Assembly (NCBI GenBank): GCA_003153775.1
Contig: PMBI01000011.1
Span: forward strand, 86,303-150,302
DNA: 64,000 nt
Reading direction: 5' to 3'
Source of the DNA: Syntrophaceae bacterium
Lineage (GTDB): Bacteria; Desulfobacterota; Syntrophia; Syntrophales; UBA2185
Shown in pieces: positions 38,133-47,953 of the stretch. The position numbers were made by a program, and so were the translations under genes. The notes below the pieces were generated by a model that worked only from the letters and a program-made list of their open reading frames with translations, made no database searches and had not been told where the DNA came from. Each line of letters opens with the position of its first letter. Positions within the stretch are counted from its first letter, which is position 1.

Positions 38133-40052
38133 TTAATCTTTTCTTTCAGCAATGACGGCGCTAAATGTCATTGGCCGGCTATCGCGCACGACCTTGACAA
38201 TCGCTTTTTCGCCGACAGAAAAAGATGCGATAAGAAGTAGAAGCTGACGGGTATCCTTAATTTTCTTTCCGTTGACCTCGACAAGTATATCACCTGTGCG
38301 AAGACCGGCCGTATCCGCCGGACCTTCCTTCACTACCTCAACGACCAGGACGCCGTTTTTCTGCGTGAGTTTCAAGGTACCGGCGAGTTCGGGTGTTATG
38401 TCCTGAACGCCCACGCCGAAGAAGCCTCTCGTGAACCTTCCTTTTGTCTTGAGTCCCGGCAAAATTGTTTTGACTGTATTGATGGGGACGGCGAAACCGA
38501 TCCCCTGTGTTTCTGGCGAAATTGCCGTACTGATGCCGATTACTTCGCCTTCCAGGTTGATGAGAGGCCCGCCGCCGCTTCCCGGGTGAAAGGAGAAGTC
38601 TGTTTGAATGAAATCATCGGTACTTCTGGCACTGATGGCGCTGACAATGCCGGAGCTTACTGTCTGTTCCAGTCCCCACGGATAACCAACGGCTATCACC
38701 CGCTCCCCAACTCGAAGTGTTTCGGAGTTGCCGAGGTGAGCCGGGGCGAGGCTTTCGGCCGTTTTAATTCTTAGAAGTGCAATGTCCGTCACTGTATCTC
38801 TCCCCACGACCTTGGCATCGTACTCGGTTCCAGCTTGGAGTGTAACCTGAATGCTCTCAGCCTGGTCAATAACGTGACTATTTGTCAGAATGTAACCGTC
38901 GCTGCTGATGAGAAAGCCAGACCCCATACTCTTGGCCTTCGATTCTCGCTTCTGGGGCGGAGGCGCGTTCTTAAAGAATTTATCAAAAAAATCATCACCC
39001 TTGAATGGTGTCTCTTGCCCTGCTGCATGCGTGACAGTGATTCTGACAACTGCGCTCTTTATCCGAGCTACGAGAGAACTGAGATCAGGGCCGATTGTCA
39101 AATCTCGCGGGTGCTCGGGTGCCGTGCGTTCGGGTCGGCCCGTGATTGTGTCTATCTTACTTGTCGGCGCATCCTCTGCCGGCGGTGCTGCCTTGGTAAG
39201 AACAAAAACAAACTCTCCTTCGCCATCGATGCTGCCGTATTGCGGAACCTGGGAATTGTGAGTCATCCGCGTCACCTTCGGCTTCACATATGAGGCGAGG
39301 TCGCTGAATGTGACATAGCCTTTATCATCCCGGTCTGCCGAACCATCGAGTCCCTCGAGGATATATCTTGTGAACACCCCATGACCATCCTCTTCATGCG
39401 CCTGTTCGCCCTTACCGCCTGCAGTCAGCATCTGGTGCGCCTTCCGTGTGGTTATCTTGTTGAGATAGTCACGGTCCATCGGGGGTATGCCTCCTGACCG
39501 GGTAAGCCCCAGACCGGAGTAGCAGGTGTCGATTAAGTAGAGGACATGCTTGGCCGGCAGGCGCCTGGAAAACTGCCGCACCTGATCCATGGATATGGCA
39601 GTGGAGAAGATGTTCCTGGTATCGCTGTCTACGGGGACGAGGTAACCCATCTGGCTGCCGTCCGCGAGTTCCTCCGTTTGACCGTGGCCGGCAAAGAAGA
39701 TGATTACGCGGTCGTTCTTTTCCACCTTTTTCGGCAGTTCATCTCCGAGAACTTTAAGGATGTTCTCCCTCGTGGCATAGTTGTCGAGAAGGGTGATGGT
39801 ATCGAATCCCATTTCTTTGAATCGCTTCTCGATCGACCGGGCATCATTTACGGCATATTCGAGGATAGGCCATTTGTCATAGGCGTTGATGCCGATAATA
39901 ACGGCGTAGCTGTGATTATAGAGGCTGTCGAGGGAAGGGGAGGGCCTGGAGGTGATCTGAACCCCACGCTTCGCTTTGGAGGCTGCGTCGACGGGAGTAG
40001 AGGCCAGCAGTGAAAGCACGCATATGAGCATTATAGCACGAATGGCGTTCAT
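38133..40052 (-). CDS. Secreted caspase (C14)-HtrA-like-PDZ fusion protein
   Basis: Signal peptide from ATG 40052; caspase FFAGHG and LIDTCYSG; HtrA-like TNSHVIDQ, DIALLRI, HPGSGGGPLINLEG; PDZ GPADTAGLRTGDILVEVNGKKI. Confidence 0.9.
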   Translation of the reverse strand: MNAIRAIMLICVLSLLASTPVDAASKAKRGVQITSRPSPSLDSLYNHSYAVIIGINAYDKWPILEYAVNDARSIEKRFKEMGFDTITLLDNYATRENILKVLGDELPKKVEKNDRVIIFFAGHGQTEELADGSQMGYLVPVDSDTRNIFSTAISMDQVRQFSRRLPAKHVLYLIDTCYSGLGLTRSGGIPPMDRDYLNKITTRKAHQMLTAGGKGEQAHEEDGHGVFTRYILEGLDGSADRDDKGYVTFSDLASYVKPKVTRMTHNSQVPQYGSIDGEGEFVFVLTKAAPPAEDAPTSKIDTITGRPERTAPEHPRDLTIGPDLSSLVARIKSAVVRITVTHAAGQETPFKGDDFFDKFFKNAPPPQKRESKAKSMGSGFLISSDGYILTNSHVIDQAESIQVTLQAGTEYDAKVVGRDTVTDIALLRIKTAESLAPAHLGNSETLRVGERVIAVGYPWGLEQTVSSGIVSAISARSTDDFIQTDFSFHPGSGGGPLINLEGEVIGISTAISPETQGIGFAVPINTVKTILPGLKTKGRFTRGFFGVGVQDITPELAGTLKLTQKNGVLVVEVVKEGPADTAGLRTGDILVEVNGKKIKDTRQLLLLIASFSVGEKAIVKVVRDSRPMTFSAVIAERKD

Positions 40053-40310
40053 CTGTATGGTCCTCCCGTAAAGAATCTGGGGATTTTTATACACCAAACC
40101 CGGCAAAACCACAAGCGATGTTCTTCGTTACACATGACATCTTTCACAAGATCGCTGCATCCGCAAAAGAGCAGAGAAGTGCCCAGTCAGCATCTCCGCA
40201 TGGGACCCAGGTCATGAGCATGGTCGAGCAAGAGCCACTTCTATACGGGATTTTGTTGTAAATCTAAACCTGTTGAGGTATTAAATAGGAAAAGGCCAAG
40301 GAGGGATAAT

Positions 40311-40772
40311 ATGAGCGAAGTCGTTCACACATCTAAAATAAAAATCGTCAGGGAAAAGGGGCCGACACGGAGAGCCATGATAGAGGGGTTCTCGGAACCT
40401 GTCTATTACGGAGTCCATGGCGGCATCATGAAATTTTACAAAGTGCAGCCGGAAGAGGAGCATGCGGCCACTCTCGACCACATTGTTGCCGCGACAGCGG
40501 GTTGAATGATGGGCACACTGGCCACGCTGATGGCCGGAAAGAAGATTCCTACCCCGGAAAGTCTTTACTGGGCCGATGTGGAAGGCGACATCGAGAATGT
40601 TAACGGAGTACTCAAGATCACCACCATCCGCGTCAAATACCACCTGAAGGTTCCTGAAGATAAGATCGCAGACGCGAAGGAGAGCTTCGCAAACTATATC
40701 ACCCGCTGTCCGGCCGCACAGAGCGTCAGTGGTTGTATTAAACTCGAGGATGAATTGTTATTCGAGAAATAG
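40311..40772 (+). CDS. Predicted selenoprotein: OsmC-family protein with Sec at UGA 40503-40505
   Basis: ORFs 40311..40505 and 40506..40772 share one frame split only by TGA: ...TLDHIVAATAG-U-MMGTLATLMAGKKI...DVEGDIENVNGVLKITTIRVKYHLKVP...CPAAQSVSG; RBS AAGGAGG. Confidence 0.87.
40518..40537 (+). promoter_or_regulatory. bSECIS-like hairpin of the OsmC selenoprotein
   Basis: CUGGCCA-CGCUGA-UGGCCGG, loop starts 19 nt after UGA, G in second loop base. Confidence 0.65.
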
Positions 40773-40939
40773 ATTTCTGATAAGGCGGGCAATAGCGATG
40801 CCGGGGCGGCTGCCCTGCCTCTCTTTGATCTGCTTTGAACGTATTAGCCCTGATCTTTTCACAATTAGTAAATTCGGATTCCCTTGACTGATTAATATAG
40901 CAGAAAATGCAAGCTCCCGGGGAGCGAAAGGAGGACTTT

Positions 40940-41566
40940 ATGAAGTGGATTTGCCTTATCGTATTTGTCGTTGCTATCGGTATGCAATCGGACAGTGTTT
41001 TTGCACAGGACAGAATGCCCGGCATGCCCCTTGAGAAGATGACCGATCTTCAGAAGAAGTATGCAGAGGAGATTATCAAAGGCCCCCGCGGCGCTCTTTA
41101 TGGGCCTTTCGTGCCCTTGATTCGCAGCCCGGAGCTCATGGATAAGGCGCAGCGTATGGGGGAGTACTTGCGCTACAAGAGTGCAATCGGGACAAAGTTG
41201 AGCGAACTCGTCATCCTGATCACGGCTCGCCAATGGACTCAGCAGGTGGAATGGGCTATCCATGAGCCCATAGCCATCAAGTCAGGCATAAAGGCAGATA
41301 TTGTAAGAGCGATCGCTGACGGTCGCTACCCCACGGGCATGAGCGAAGATGAGGGTATCGTGTATGACTTCTGCACCGAGCTTCATGTCAACAAGAGCGT
41401 TGCGGATGCGACTTATGAGCGCGCCGTGAGGCGGTTCGGTGAGCAGGGGGTCATCGACATGCTCGGGATCAACGGCTATTATACATTTCTTGCGATGATT
41501 ATGAACGGCACGCGCACGGCCGTGCCGGATGGCAAGCCCGCACCTTTGAAGGCATTTCCGAAGTGA
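40940..41566 (+). CDS. Carboxymuconolactone decarboxylase-family protein with N-terminal signal peptide
   Basis: MKWICLIVFVVAIGMQSDSVFAQ signal; RSPELMDKAQRMGEYLRYKSAIGTKLSELVILITARQW. Confidence 0.85.
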   Translation: MKWICLIVFVVAIGMQSDSVFAQDRMPGMPLEKMTDLQKKYAEEIIKGPRGALYGPFVPLIRSPELMDKAQRMGEYLRYKSAIGTKLSELVILITARQWTQQVEWAIHEPIAIKSGIKADIVRAIADGRYPTGMSEDEGIVYDFCTELHVNKSVADATYERAVRRFGEQGVIDMLGINGYYTFLAMIMNGTRTAVPDGKPAPLKAFPK

Positions 41567-41703
41567 GAATGACGTAGATCCGAACTGCGTTTATCTGAAC
41601 TGGTTATTGAAATGTATAGGAGAGCTTTCTGGGTGTGCTGCCGGCGGCGATCCATTCCTCAACCGCCGCCTACTCGTGCGAGTGGAGAGTGAAAAATATC
41701 TGT

Positions 41704-41943
41704 TCAGTGATTCTTTAGCGCTTCGGAGAGGATGAGAAAGATAAGCGTGAGAATGGCCATAAGGATGGCCATCAATCCCGGCATTAACCTGGCCCATTTT
41801 ACGGACAGCGGCGCTGTAACACGCAACTCGTTTTTGGGAATGTCGTTGTGATCGACATCAGAAGATGCGCCCTCATGTATTGCGTGAGAGCGTGTCTCAA
41901 GTTCCTGCATCTCTTTTTTATAATCGTTCAGATTCTTTTTCAT
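41704..41943 (-). CDS. Small hypothetical membrane protein
   Basis: 79-aa frame with C-terminal TM LMPGLMAILMAILTLIFLIL; weak start context. Confidence 0.4.
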   Translation of the reverse strand: MKKNLNDYKKEMQELETRSHAIHEGASSDVDHNDIPKNELRVTAPLSVKWARLMPGLMAILMAILTLIFLILSEALKNH

Positions 41944-41966
41944 CCGCGATCCGAATCGGTCATAAG

Positions 41967-41996
41967 AAAAGGGCGCCCGCTTGCAACGGGCGCCCT
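41967..41996 (-). terminator. Intrinsic terminator of the uspA-like gene
   Basis: Minus strand AGGGCGCCCG-TTGCAAG-CGGGCGCCCT followed by TTTTC. Confidence 0.8.
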
Positions 41997-42009
41997 CCAG
42001 TAAAACATC

Positions 42010-42513
42010 TTAGAGGCGGATTTCTCCCGCGCTGCACAATTTAGGATCTTTACTTTCCGGTCCTTCCTCGCCGGTAGGCATTACGGTCAGCACCGGGCAC
42101 GGGGAATAGTTAACAACCCTGTCCGCCGTACTGCCGAAGATTCTTCTGTTGTAGGCCATCTTACGGCTGTTGGTACCGATAACGATCAGGTCTATGTTGT
42201 TTTCCTTCTGGAATTTCAGGATTTCCTCGTCGGGGACCCCAGTCAACAATTTGTACTCGACATTTTTGTAGCCTCCAAGTCCCTGCGTACAGCACATGTT
42301 GAGCTCTTGCTTGGATTTCTCCTCCATGGCCTTCTTGAGCTCGCCCAGATTCACTTTCGGTGCATACCATTCCGTCATCTTGCCTACATCGTGAATCACA
42401 TGGACGATATATAATTTTGCTCCGTACCGCTGGGCAAGGTCCGCAGCGTAAGGCGTTGCCTTTACGGCGCCTGCCATGAAGTCTGTCGCTAAGAGAATCT
42501 TTTTTATTTCCAT
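42010..42513 (-). CDS. Universal stress protein UspA family
   Basis: ILLATDFMAGAVKATPYAADLAQRYGAKLYIVHVIHD; DLIVIGTNSR; GSTADRVVNYSPCPVLTV. Confidence 0.93.
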   Translation of the reverse strand: MEIKKILLATDFMAGAVKATPYAADLAQRYGAKLYIVHVIHDVGKMTEWYAPKVNLGELKKAMEEKSKQELNMCCTQGLGGYKNVEYKLLTGVPDEEILKFQKENNIDLIVIGTNSRKMAYNRRIFGSTADRVVNYSPCPVLTVMPTGEEGPESKDPKLCSAGEIRL

Positions 42514-42543
42514 AACGCCTCCTTTTTCGTTAGCATTAGGTTC

Positions 42544-44355
42544 TTATTCTTCTACCACTTCGAGAACGAGATCGCCGTATCGATCTTTAACCGGTATCGT
42601 GATCTGAAGAAGATCAAAACAGCGCTTAGCTGCCGCAATAAATATTATTATAACCAACACCATGACGATTACCGAGAGTATCGCGAGGAGATAATTCTGT
42701 TTCGGAAGATAGTTTAAAGTGATGTTCAGGTATCCCGCATAAAGAGTCGTAACGGCCATGATGATACCGGGAACGGCGGTCATCCACACATACTTCAATT
42801 TCCCCATCCTGATCAGCATGATTGTTCCGATGATCAGGGCGCAGGAGGCAAGTAGCTGGTTGCTCATGCCGAAGAGCGGCCAGATGGTCGTGATATCCCC
42901 TGTGTATACGAGATAACCCCAGGCGCCGGTGAAGAGGAAACTGGTTATGATGATGCCGGGCATCCAGCGTTTTTCAAGAAACTTCGGGAAGACCTTGCCT
43001 ACCATTTCCTGGAGGAAGAACCTTCCGACTCTTGTGCCTGTGTCGACGGCGGTGAGAATAAACACCGCTTCGAACATGATCGCGAAGTGGTACCAATACG
43101 ACATCAGTCCTTTCATAAACGGTATGGACGAAAAGATATAAGCCATGCCCACGGCGAGAGAGACTGCGCCGCCGGGCCGGCCCTGAATCTTTTCCTGGAC
43201 CTGTGCCGCAAGGTCGGGAAGGTTGACCGGAACCATGCCGAGCTTCGCGTAAACTGCGGGAGCCGCATTGATGGCGAAGTAGTCTGCCGGAACCAGGACG
43301 CAGGCGGAAACGAGAGCCATGATAGCCACGACTCCCTCCACGAGCATTGCACCGTAGCCGATAAACAAAACATCCCGTTCGTTTCCGATCATTTTCGGGG
43401 TCGTTCCGGACCCGATGATTGCGTGAAATCCCGATAAGGCGCCGCAGGCGATGGTGATCATGACAAAGGGATACACCGGGCCCGGTATAATGGGGCCGCC
43501 TCCGTAGATGAAGGGTGTAAGGGCCGCCATCTGGAAATCAGGACGGACAATGAAGATTCCTATAATAAGCATCGCTATGGTCCCTATTTTCAAGTACGTG
43601 GAGAGATAATCACGCGGACATAGAATCATCCAGACGGGAAGGACGGATGCCACGAATCCGTAGATGGGTATGAAAATAGAGATCTGTTTCTTCGTGAGTG
43701 TAAATATCGGGGCCCAGGTCGGACTTGCCGCGACATAAGGTCCGACAAGTATCGCTCCTGCAAGCAGGGCAACGCCCATGATGCTCGCCCCTTTCACGTC
43801 TCCGGGGCGTAGCACATGCAGCCAGATTCCCATCAGGAACGCTATAGGCAACGTGGCAAAGACAGTGAAAGTTCCCCAGGCGCTTTCAAACATGGCATTG
43901 ACGACTGCGATGGAAAGGCCGGCGAGGGTTAAGATGAGAATAAAAAGGAACGCAAAGGAAGCAACTGTTCCCGCGGTTTTCCCAATCTCGCTTTCAGCAA
44001 TCTTTGCCAGGCTGTGCCCTTTGTGTCTTACCGAAGCAAAGAGCACTACCATATCATGCACGGCTCCGGCGAGGACGCACCCTACAATGATCCAGATGGC
44101 GCCGGGCAGATAGCCGAACTGTGCTGCCAGCACCGGTCCCAAGAGCGGACCTGCAGCTGCGATGGCGGCGAAGTGGTGTCCGAACAAAACATACTTGTTG
44201 GTCTTGACATAGTCATGACCGTCTGGCATGGAAACTGCGGGAGTGGCACGTTCACTTTTCAGCTCCAACACCTTGTTGGCTATGAACAGCCCGTAAAACC
44301 GGTAGGCTATGGCAAAAATGCACAATGAAACAAATACCAAAGTTAGGGCATTCAT
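42544..44355 (-). CDS. CstA family transporter (peptide/pyruvate)
   Basis: Multi-TM; FGHHFAAIAAAGPLLGPVLAAQFGYLPG; GFHAIIGSGTTPKMI; ATG 44355 with GGAG RBS. Confidence 0.93.
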   Translation of the reverse strand: MNALTLVFVSLCIFAIAYRFYGLFIANKVLELKSERATPAVSMPDGHDYVKTNKYVLFGHHFAAIAAAGPLLGPVLAAQFGYLPGAIWIIVGCVLAGAVHDMVVLFASVRHKGHSLAKIAESEIGKTAGTVASFAFLFILILTLAGLSIAVVNAMFESAWGTFTVFATLPIAFLMGIWLHVLRPGDVKGASIMGVALLAGAILVGPYVAASPTWAPIFTLTKKQISIFIPIYGFVASVLPVWMILCPRDYLSTYLKIGTIAMLIIGIFIVRPDFQMAALTPFIYGGGPIIPGPVYPFVMITIACGALSGFHAIIGSGTTPKMIGNERDVLFIGYGAMLVEGVVAIMALVSACVLVPADYFAINAAPAVYAKLGMVPVNLPDLAAQVQEKIQGRPGGAVSLAVGMAYIFSSIPFMKGLMSYWYHFAIMFEAVFILTAVDTGTRVGRFFLQEMVGKVFPKFLEKRWMPGIIITSFLFTGAWGYLVYTGDITTIWPLFGMSNQLLASCALIIGTIMLIRMGKLKYVWMTAVPGIIMAVTTLYAGYLNITLNYLPKQNYLLAILSVIVMVLVIIIFIAAAKRCFDLLQITIPVKDRYGDLVLEVVEE

Positions 44356-44395
44356 TTTTCTAATTCTCCTTTCTTGGTTTGAGTATTTATATATA

Positions 44396-44422
44396 AAGTA
44401 GCGCAATCCATTCGCGCTACTT
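44396..44422. repeat. 9-bp inverted repeat in the cstA leader
   Basis: AAGTAGCGC-AATCCATTC-GCGCTACTT. Confidence 0.6.
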
Positions 44423-44464
44423 AGCACTAAAGGATTACAGGAATATATACAACCGCGAATTTGC

Positions 44465-44492
44465 TGGGCGGTTATATAATGTTCTGAACGGT
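44465..44492. promoter_or_regulatory. Putative LytTR regulator direct-repeat operator upstream of cstA
   Basis: Minus strand ACCGTTCA-N12-ACCGCCCA, 20-bp period. Confidence 0.45.
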
Positions 44493-44598
44493 TGATAACT
44501 GAAGTTAATCGGCCATAGGGAATGAACAAATTAGTGTATTGCGCTCAGTAAAATGTCAACATCGGGGGACTGGCCATCAACTATGGATAATGAGCGGT

Positions 44599-45309
44599 TC
44601 AGAAATTCCATTTTCCCCTGAGTTCTTTAAGATGTCTTCTGCTTACAGGTATGGTGCGGCCGGATTTCGTTTTGATCTCTGCCAGCATATTTTCGTGGAG
44701 AATGATCTCGTCTATTCTGTCGATGTTGACGAGGTACTGCTTGTGGCATCTTACAAGATTCGTCTTGTTCTCCAGCACTTTGAGCGTGAGGTCGGTAAAA
44801 TACTCGCCAGTCGGGCATACCACATATACTCCTGCCTCGTTCGACCTGACATAGTCAACTTCCGCAGTACTGATTAACTTTATCCTGGAGGAAAGGACAC
44901 AGGGTATCTTTTTGATATCCTGACTCGAATAAACCGGTTTCTCCCCAGCGTTCAGGGCCCTCCTCAGTTTCCGGACGGTCTTAGCGAGTCTTCCTTTCTC
45001 TACCGGTTTCAGAAGGTAGTCGAGCGTATTTTCCTCGAATGCCTTGAGGGCATATTCATCGTAGGCAGTGACGAAAACAACATTCGGCATGAGGCTCTCG
45101 TCAATCATACCAAGAAGCTCGAAGCCGTTTATCACCGGCATTTGTACATCAAGGAAGAGGGCGTCCGGCCTTTCTCTCTTCATCGCCTGGAGAGCTTCAA
45201 GGGCGTTACTGCACTTTCCCAAAATGGTGAATTCACCCGTCTCAAGGAGCAGAGCCTCAAGCTCGTCACGTGAGTGTATCTCGTCATCGACTATAAGGGC
45301 GCGCATCAT
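44599..45309 (-). CDS. LytTR-family response regulator
   Basis: ALIVDDEIHSRDELEALL receiver; C-terminal LytTR ISTAEVDYVRSNEAGVYV...CHKQYLVNIDRIDEI. Confidence 0.93.
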   Translation of the reverse strand: MMRALIVDDEIHSRDELEALLLETGEFTILGKCSNALEALQAMKRERPDALFLDVQMPVINGFELLGMIDESLMPNVVFVTAYDEYALKAFEENTLDYLLKPVEKGRLAKTVRKLRRALNAGEKPVYSSQDIKKIPCVLSSRIKLISTAEVDYVRSNEAGVYVVCPTGEYFTDLTLKVLENKTNLVRCHKQYLVNIDRIDEIILHENMLAEIKTKSGRTIPVSRRHLKELRGKWNF

Positions 45310-46982
45310 TGAACATGGCCTTCAAGAGGGATTTTTATGGTGACACGCGTCAGTTCATCCGGTACGCTGTATACGGCTGTTCCGAAATCCTTGCCAAATA
45401 GTGCCTTGATACGCTTGTCCACGATTTTGATTCCCAAGCCGTCGCCAGCATCAGCTTCCCGGAAGGCTCCGGCATTATCCTCGATCTCAATCAAAGCGTG
45501 GCCATCATTGCGGTATGCGCTAATCTTAGCTATTCCTTGTCCCAGCATGTTGGATATTCCATGTTTGATGGCATTTTCAATCAGAGGTTGGAGGGTAAAT
45601 GTGGGTATCTTCAATTTCAAAAGGGCTGGATCGATATCCATCTGAATTACCAGCCGGTCGTCAAACCTCGCTTTCTCGATCTGCAGGTAGGAATTAACCT
45701 GGTCAAGTTCCTCTTCGAGTGTTGAGAGGTCATTTCCGCGCTTCAGATTCTTCCTGAAAAAGTTGGAAAGATGGATAAGCAATTCTCTGGCCCTCATCGC
45801 GTTGTTCCGCGTGATGGAGATGATGGTATTCAGAGAGTTGAATAGAAAATGGGGATTTACCTGCGCCTGTAAGAGTTTTAATTCAGTCTGGACGAGGAGG
45901 TTTTTCTGCCGCTCATAGCGGGACAGCAGCAGTTGGTTTGACAGAAGATTCGTTATCCCCTCACCGAGCATTTTATTCATATTGAGAAATTGTTTGTTCC
46001 TTGGCTCATAAAGCTTGATCGTGCCTATCACATCATTATCGATATGCAGAGGGACCACCAGCACAGAGTTGAGTGGGCAAGTGGCGGATAAAGGGCATAT
46101 ATAACGCTCCCTTTCGCCATCGGCGAAGATGACTTTGTTTTCGGCAATTGCCGCTTTTGTCAATGATGAAACGATGGAGCTGCCCGGCGTATGGTGGTCA
46201 GAGCCATGGCCGATGAAAGCCATAACTTTATCCCTGTCGGTAATCGCCACGGCGCCTACGCCCGTCTCTTCGTGGATGATCTTTGCCAAATCCACAGCCG
46301 TCTTCTGGTTGATCCCGCTGCCCAGGAAATTCAGGGTTCTTTCCGCAATTTTGAATGCCTTTGCCGATGAGATGGCTGCCACCCTTTCGTACATATTCTT
46401 CTGGTCACGGCCGATACTCACGAACAGGGCGGTGCCCAAGGAACTCGACAGGATCATCGGTATAGCAATGACTTTTACGAGGGCAAGAGCATCCAGATAT
46501 GGCCGGGACACGATGAGAATAATGGCCATCTGGATCATCTCTGCGAAGAATGTGGTGGTAAAGGCGACTTTAGGGTCGAATACAAGATCCGTCTTGTTCG
46601 TTCTCTTCAGGTAGAGATGTACGAGACCGCCAATCATCCCTTCGACAGTTGTAGATAGACCACACGAGAAGGCGGTAAAGCCTCCCAGAGAATATCGGTG
46701 GAGCCCGCCTGTTAACCCCACAGCCGTGCCGAGAAGGGGGCCTCCGATTATACCAGCCAACACCGGGCCTATAGCCCTCGTATTTGCAATGGCATCCTGT
46801 ATCGCTATGCCAAGGTATGTGCCCAGTATAGAAACGGCTGAGAAAAAGAAGTATAAATAGATCCTGTCGCGCGTACGGAGGGAATGAGTGGTGAGCGGTC
46901 TGAACCACGGTGACTTGCAATATAAATAGGCGATAACGAGAAAAACCGACATCGCCTGGATCAAGCGAAACAGAAGTTCCAT
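45306..46982 (-). CDS. LytS/BtsS-like sensor histidine kinase (5TM-LYT, GAF, HisKA_7TM-type)
   Basis: GGLHRYSLGGFTAFSCGLSTTVEGMIGG; QAQVNPHFLFNSLNTI; LQPLIENAIKHGI. Confidence 0.93.
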   Translation of the reverse strand: MELLFRLIQAMSVFLVIAYLYCKSPWFRPLTTHSLRTRDRIYLYFFFSAVSILGTYLGIAIQDAIANTRAIGPVLAGIIGGPLLGTAVGLTGGLHRYSLGGFTAFSCGLSTTVEGMIGGLVHLYLKRTNKTDLVFDPKVAFTTTFFAEMIQMAIILIVSRPYLDALALVKVIAIPMILSSSLGTALFVSIGRDQKNMYERVAAISSAKAFKIAERTLNFLGSGINQKTAVDLAKIIHEETGVGAVAITDRDKVMAFIGHGSDHHTPGSSIVSSLTKAAIAENKVIFADGERERYICPLSATCPLNSVLVVPLHIDNDVIGTIKLYEPRNKQFLNMNKMLGEGITNLLSNQLLLSRYERQKNLLVQTELKLLQAQVNPHFLFNSLNTIISITRNNAMRARELLIHLSNFFRKNLKRGNDLSTLEEELDQVNSYLQIEKARFDDRLVIQMDIDPALLKLKIPTFTLQPLIENAIKHGISNMLGQGIAKISAYRNDGHALIEIEDNAGAFREADAGDGLGIKIVDKRIKALFGKDFGTAVYSVPDELTRVTIKIPLEGHVQ

Positions 46983-47081
46983 TTTCTTCAGAAGTGTCCT
47001 TTTAAATGGTTAAAGTATAATAAGGATGGCATCCAGTGTCAATGGCAAAGACCACTTGAGGCAAGTATCAGGATTCAGCCC

Positions 47082-47879
47082 TCAGCCTTTTACGAGATCG
47101 CTGATGAAATTGACCATCTCTGAAAATGCCTTTTCGCTCGCCTGTATGTGAGGTATGTGTCCGCAATTATCGATCATCGAACCTCTCGCCGGCCCCATGA
47201 CGTTACCTGCAATGGATTCAACCTGGGCAGGCGTACCGTATTCGTCATCTTTTCCCTGAATGGCAAGAAGAGGGCAGGTGATATACGGGAGGTAACTTTC
47301 TATGTTCCAATCGCGGAACTCCGGCGAAAGCCAGATATCCGCCCAACCCCGGAACATCAAATCGGTATTACTTCCATGAAATTTTCCCAGGCGCGTTCCT
47401 AAATCCGTGTTCTCATATACCTCAACGGCGCGCTTGATACCCTCCACGGTGACATGCTCGACAAAGACATGAGCCGCCTCCGTTATTATACCTGCGACCT
47501 TTTGCGGATATGTTCCCCCATATATTATGGCAATGGAGCCGCCGTCGCTATGGCCTATGAAAAGAGGTTTATCGATGGCGCATCGTTCGAGGACTTCGGG
47601 CAGAATGAGCAGGGCCTCGTCATGGAGGTAGCTTGCTGTTCTCGGTTCCGTCAGAGGATCGGAACCGCCATGACCCCAGCGGTCATAGACTAGGGCGGGG
47701 CAGCCCGTTGCGTCGCATAGTGTTTCAGGGAAGTCTCGCCATTGACCGATGCTGCCCAGTCCTTCGTGGAGAAACACAAGCACGGGTCGATTGCCTGTTT
47801 CGGCCTGCGGCTTGATATACTCAGCACAGAGGCGGTGTTTCAATGCATGGATGTCAACCCTGTCCTTAGTAATGGCCAA
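47082..47879 (-). CDS. Alpha/beta hydrolase
   Basis: VFLHEGLGSIGQWRDFP; FIGHSDGGSIA nucleophile elbow; NCGHIPH. Confidence 0.9.
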   Translation of the reverse strand: MAITKDRVDIHALKHRLCAEYIKPQAETGNRPVLVFLHEGLGSIGQWRDFPETLCDATGCPALVYDRWGHGGSDPLTEPRTASYLHDEALLILPEVLERCAIDKPLFIGHSDGGSIAIIYGGTYPQKVAGIITEAAHVFVEHVTVEGIKRAVEVYENTDLGTRLGKFHGSNTDLMFRGWADIWLSPEFRDWNIESYLPYITCPLLAIQGKDDEYGTPAQVESIAGNVMGPARGSMIDNCGHIPHIQASEKAFSEMVNFISDLVKG

Positions 47880-47953
47880 TCAGATCTACCTCCGGCATGT
47901 CGCAACAAGTGGGAACGGAAGTTAAATTGCTTACTCAACTCCCGCTATGCCTG

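Noticed and set aside
40311-40772. Interpretation of the OsmC, redoxin and C_GCAxxG_C_C genes as nonsense-mutated pseudogenes
   Set aside because: In all three the only disruption is TGA at the catalytic/first Cys position, with a downstream bSECIS-like hairpin and an otherwise intact frame; three coincidences are unlikely.
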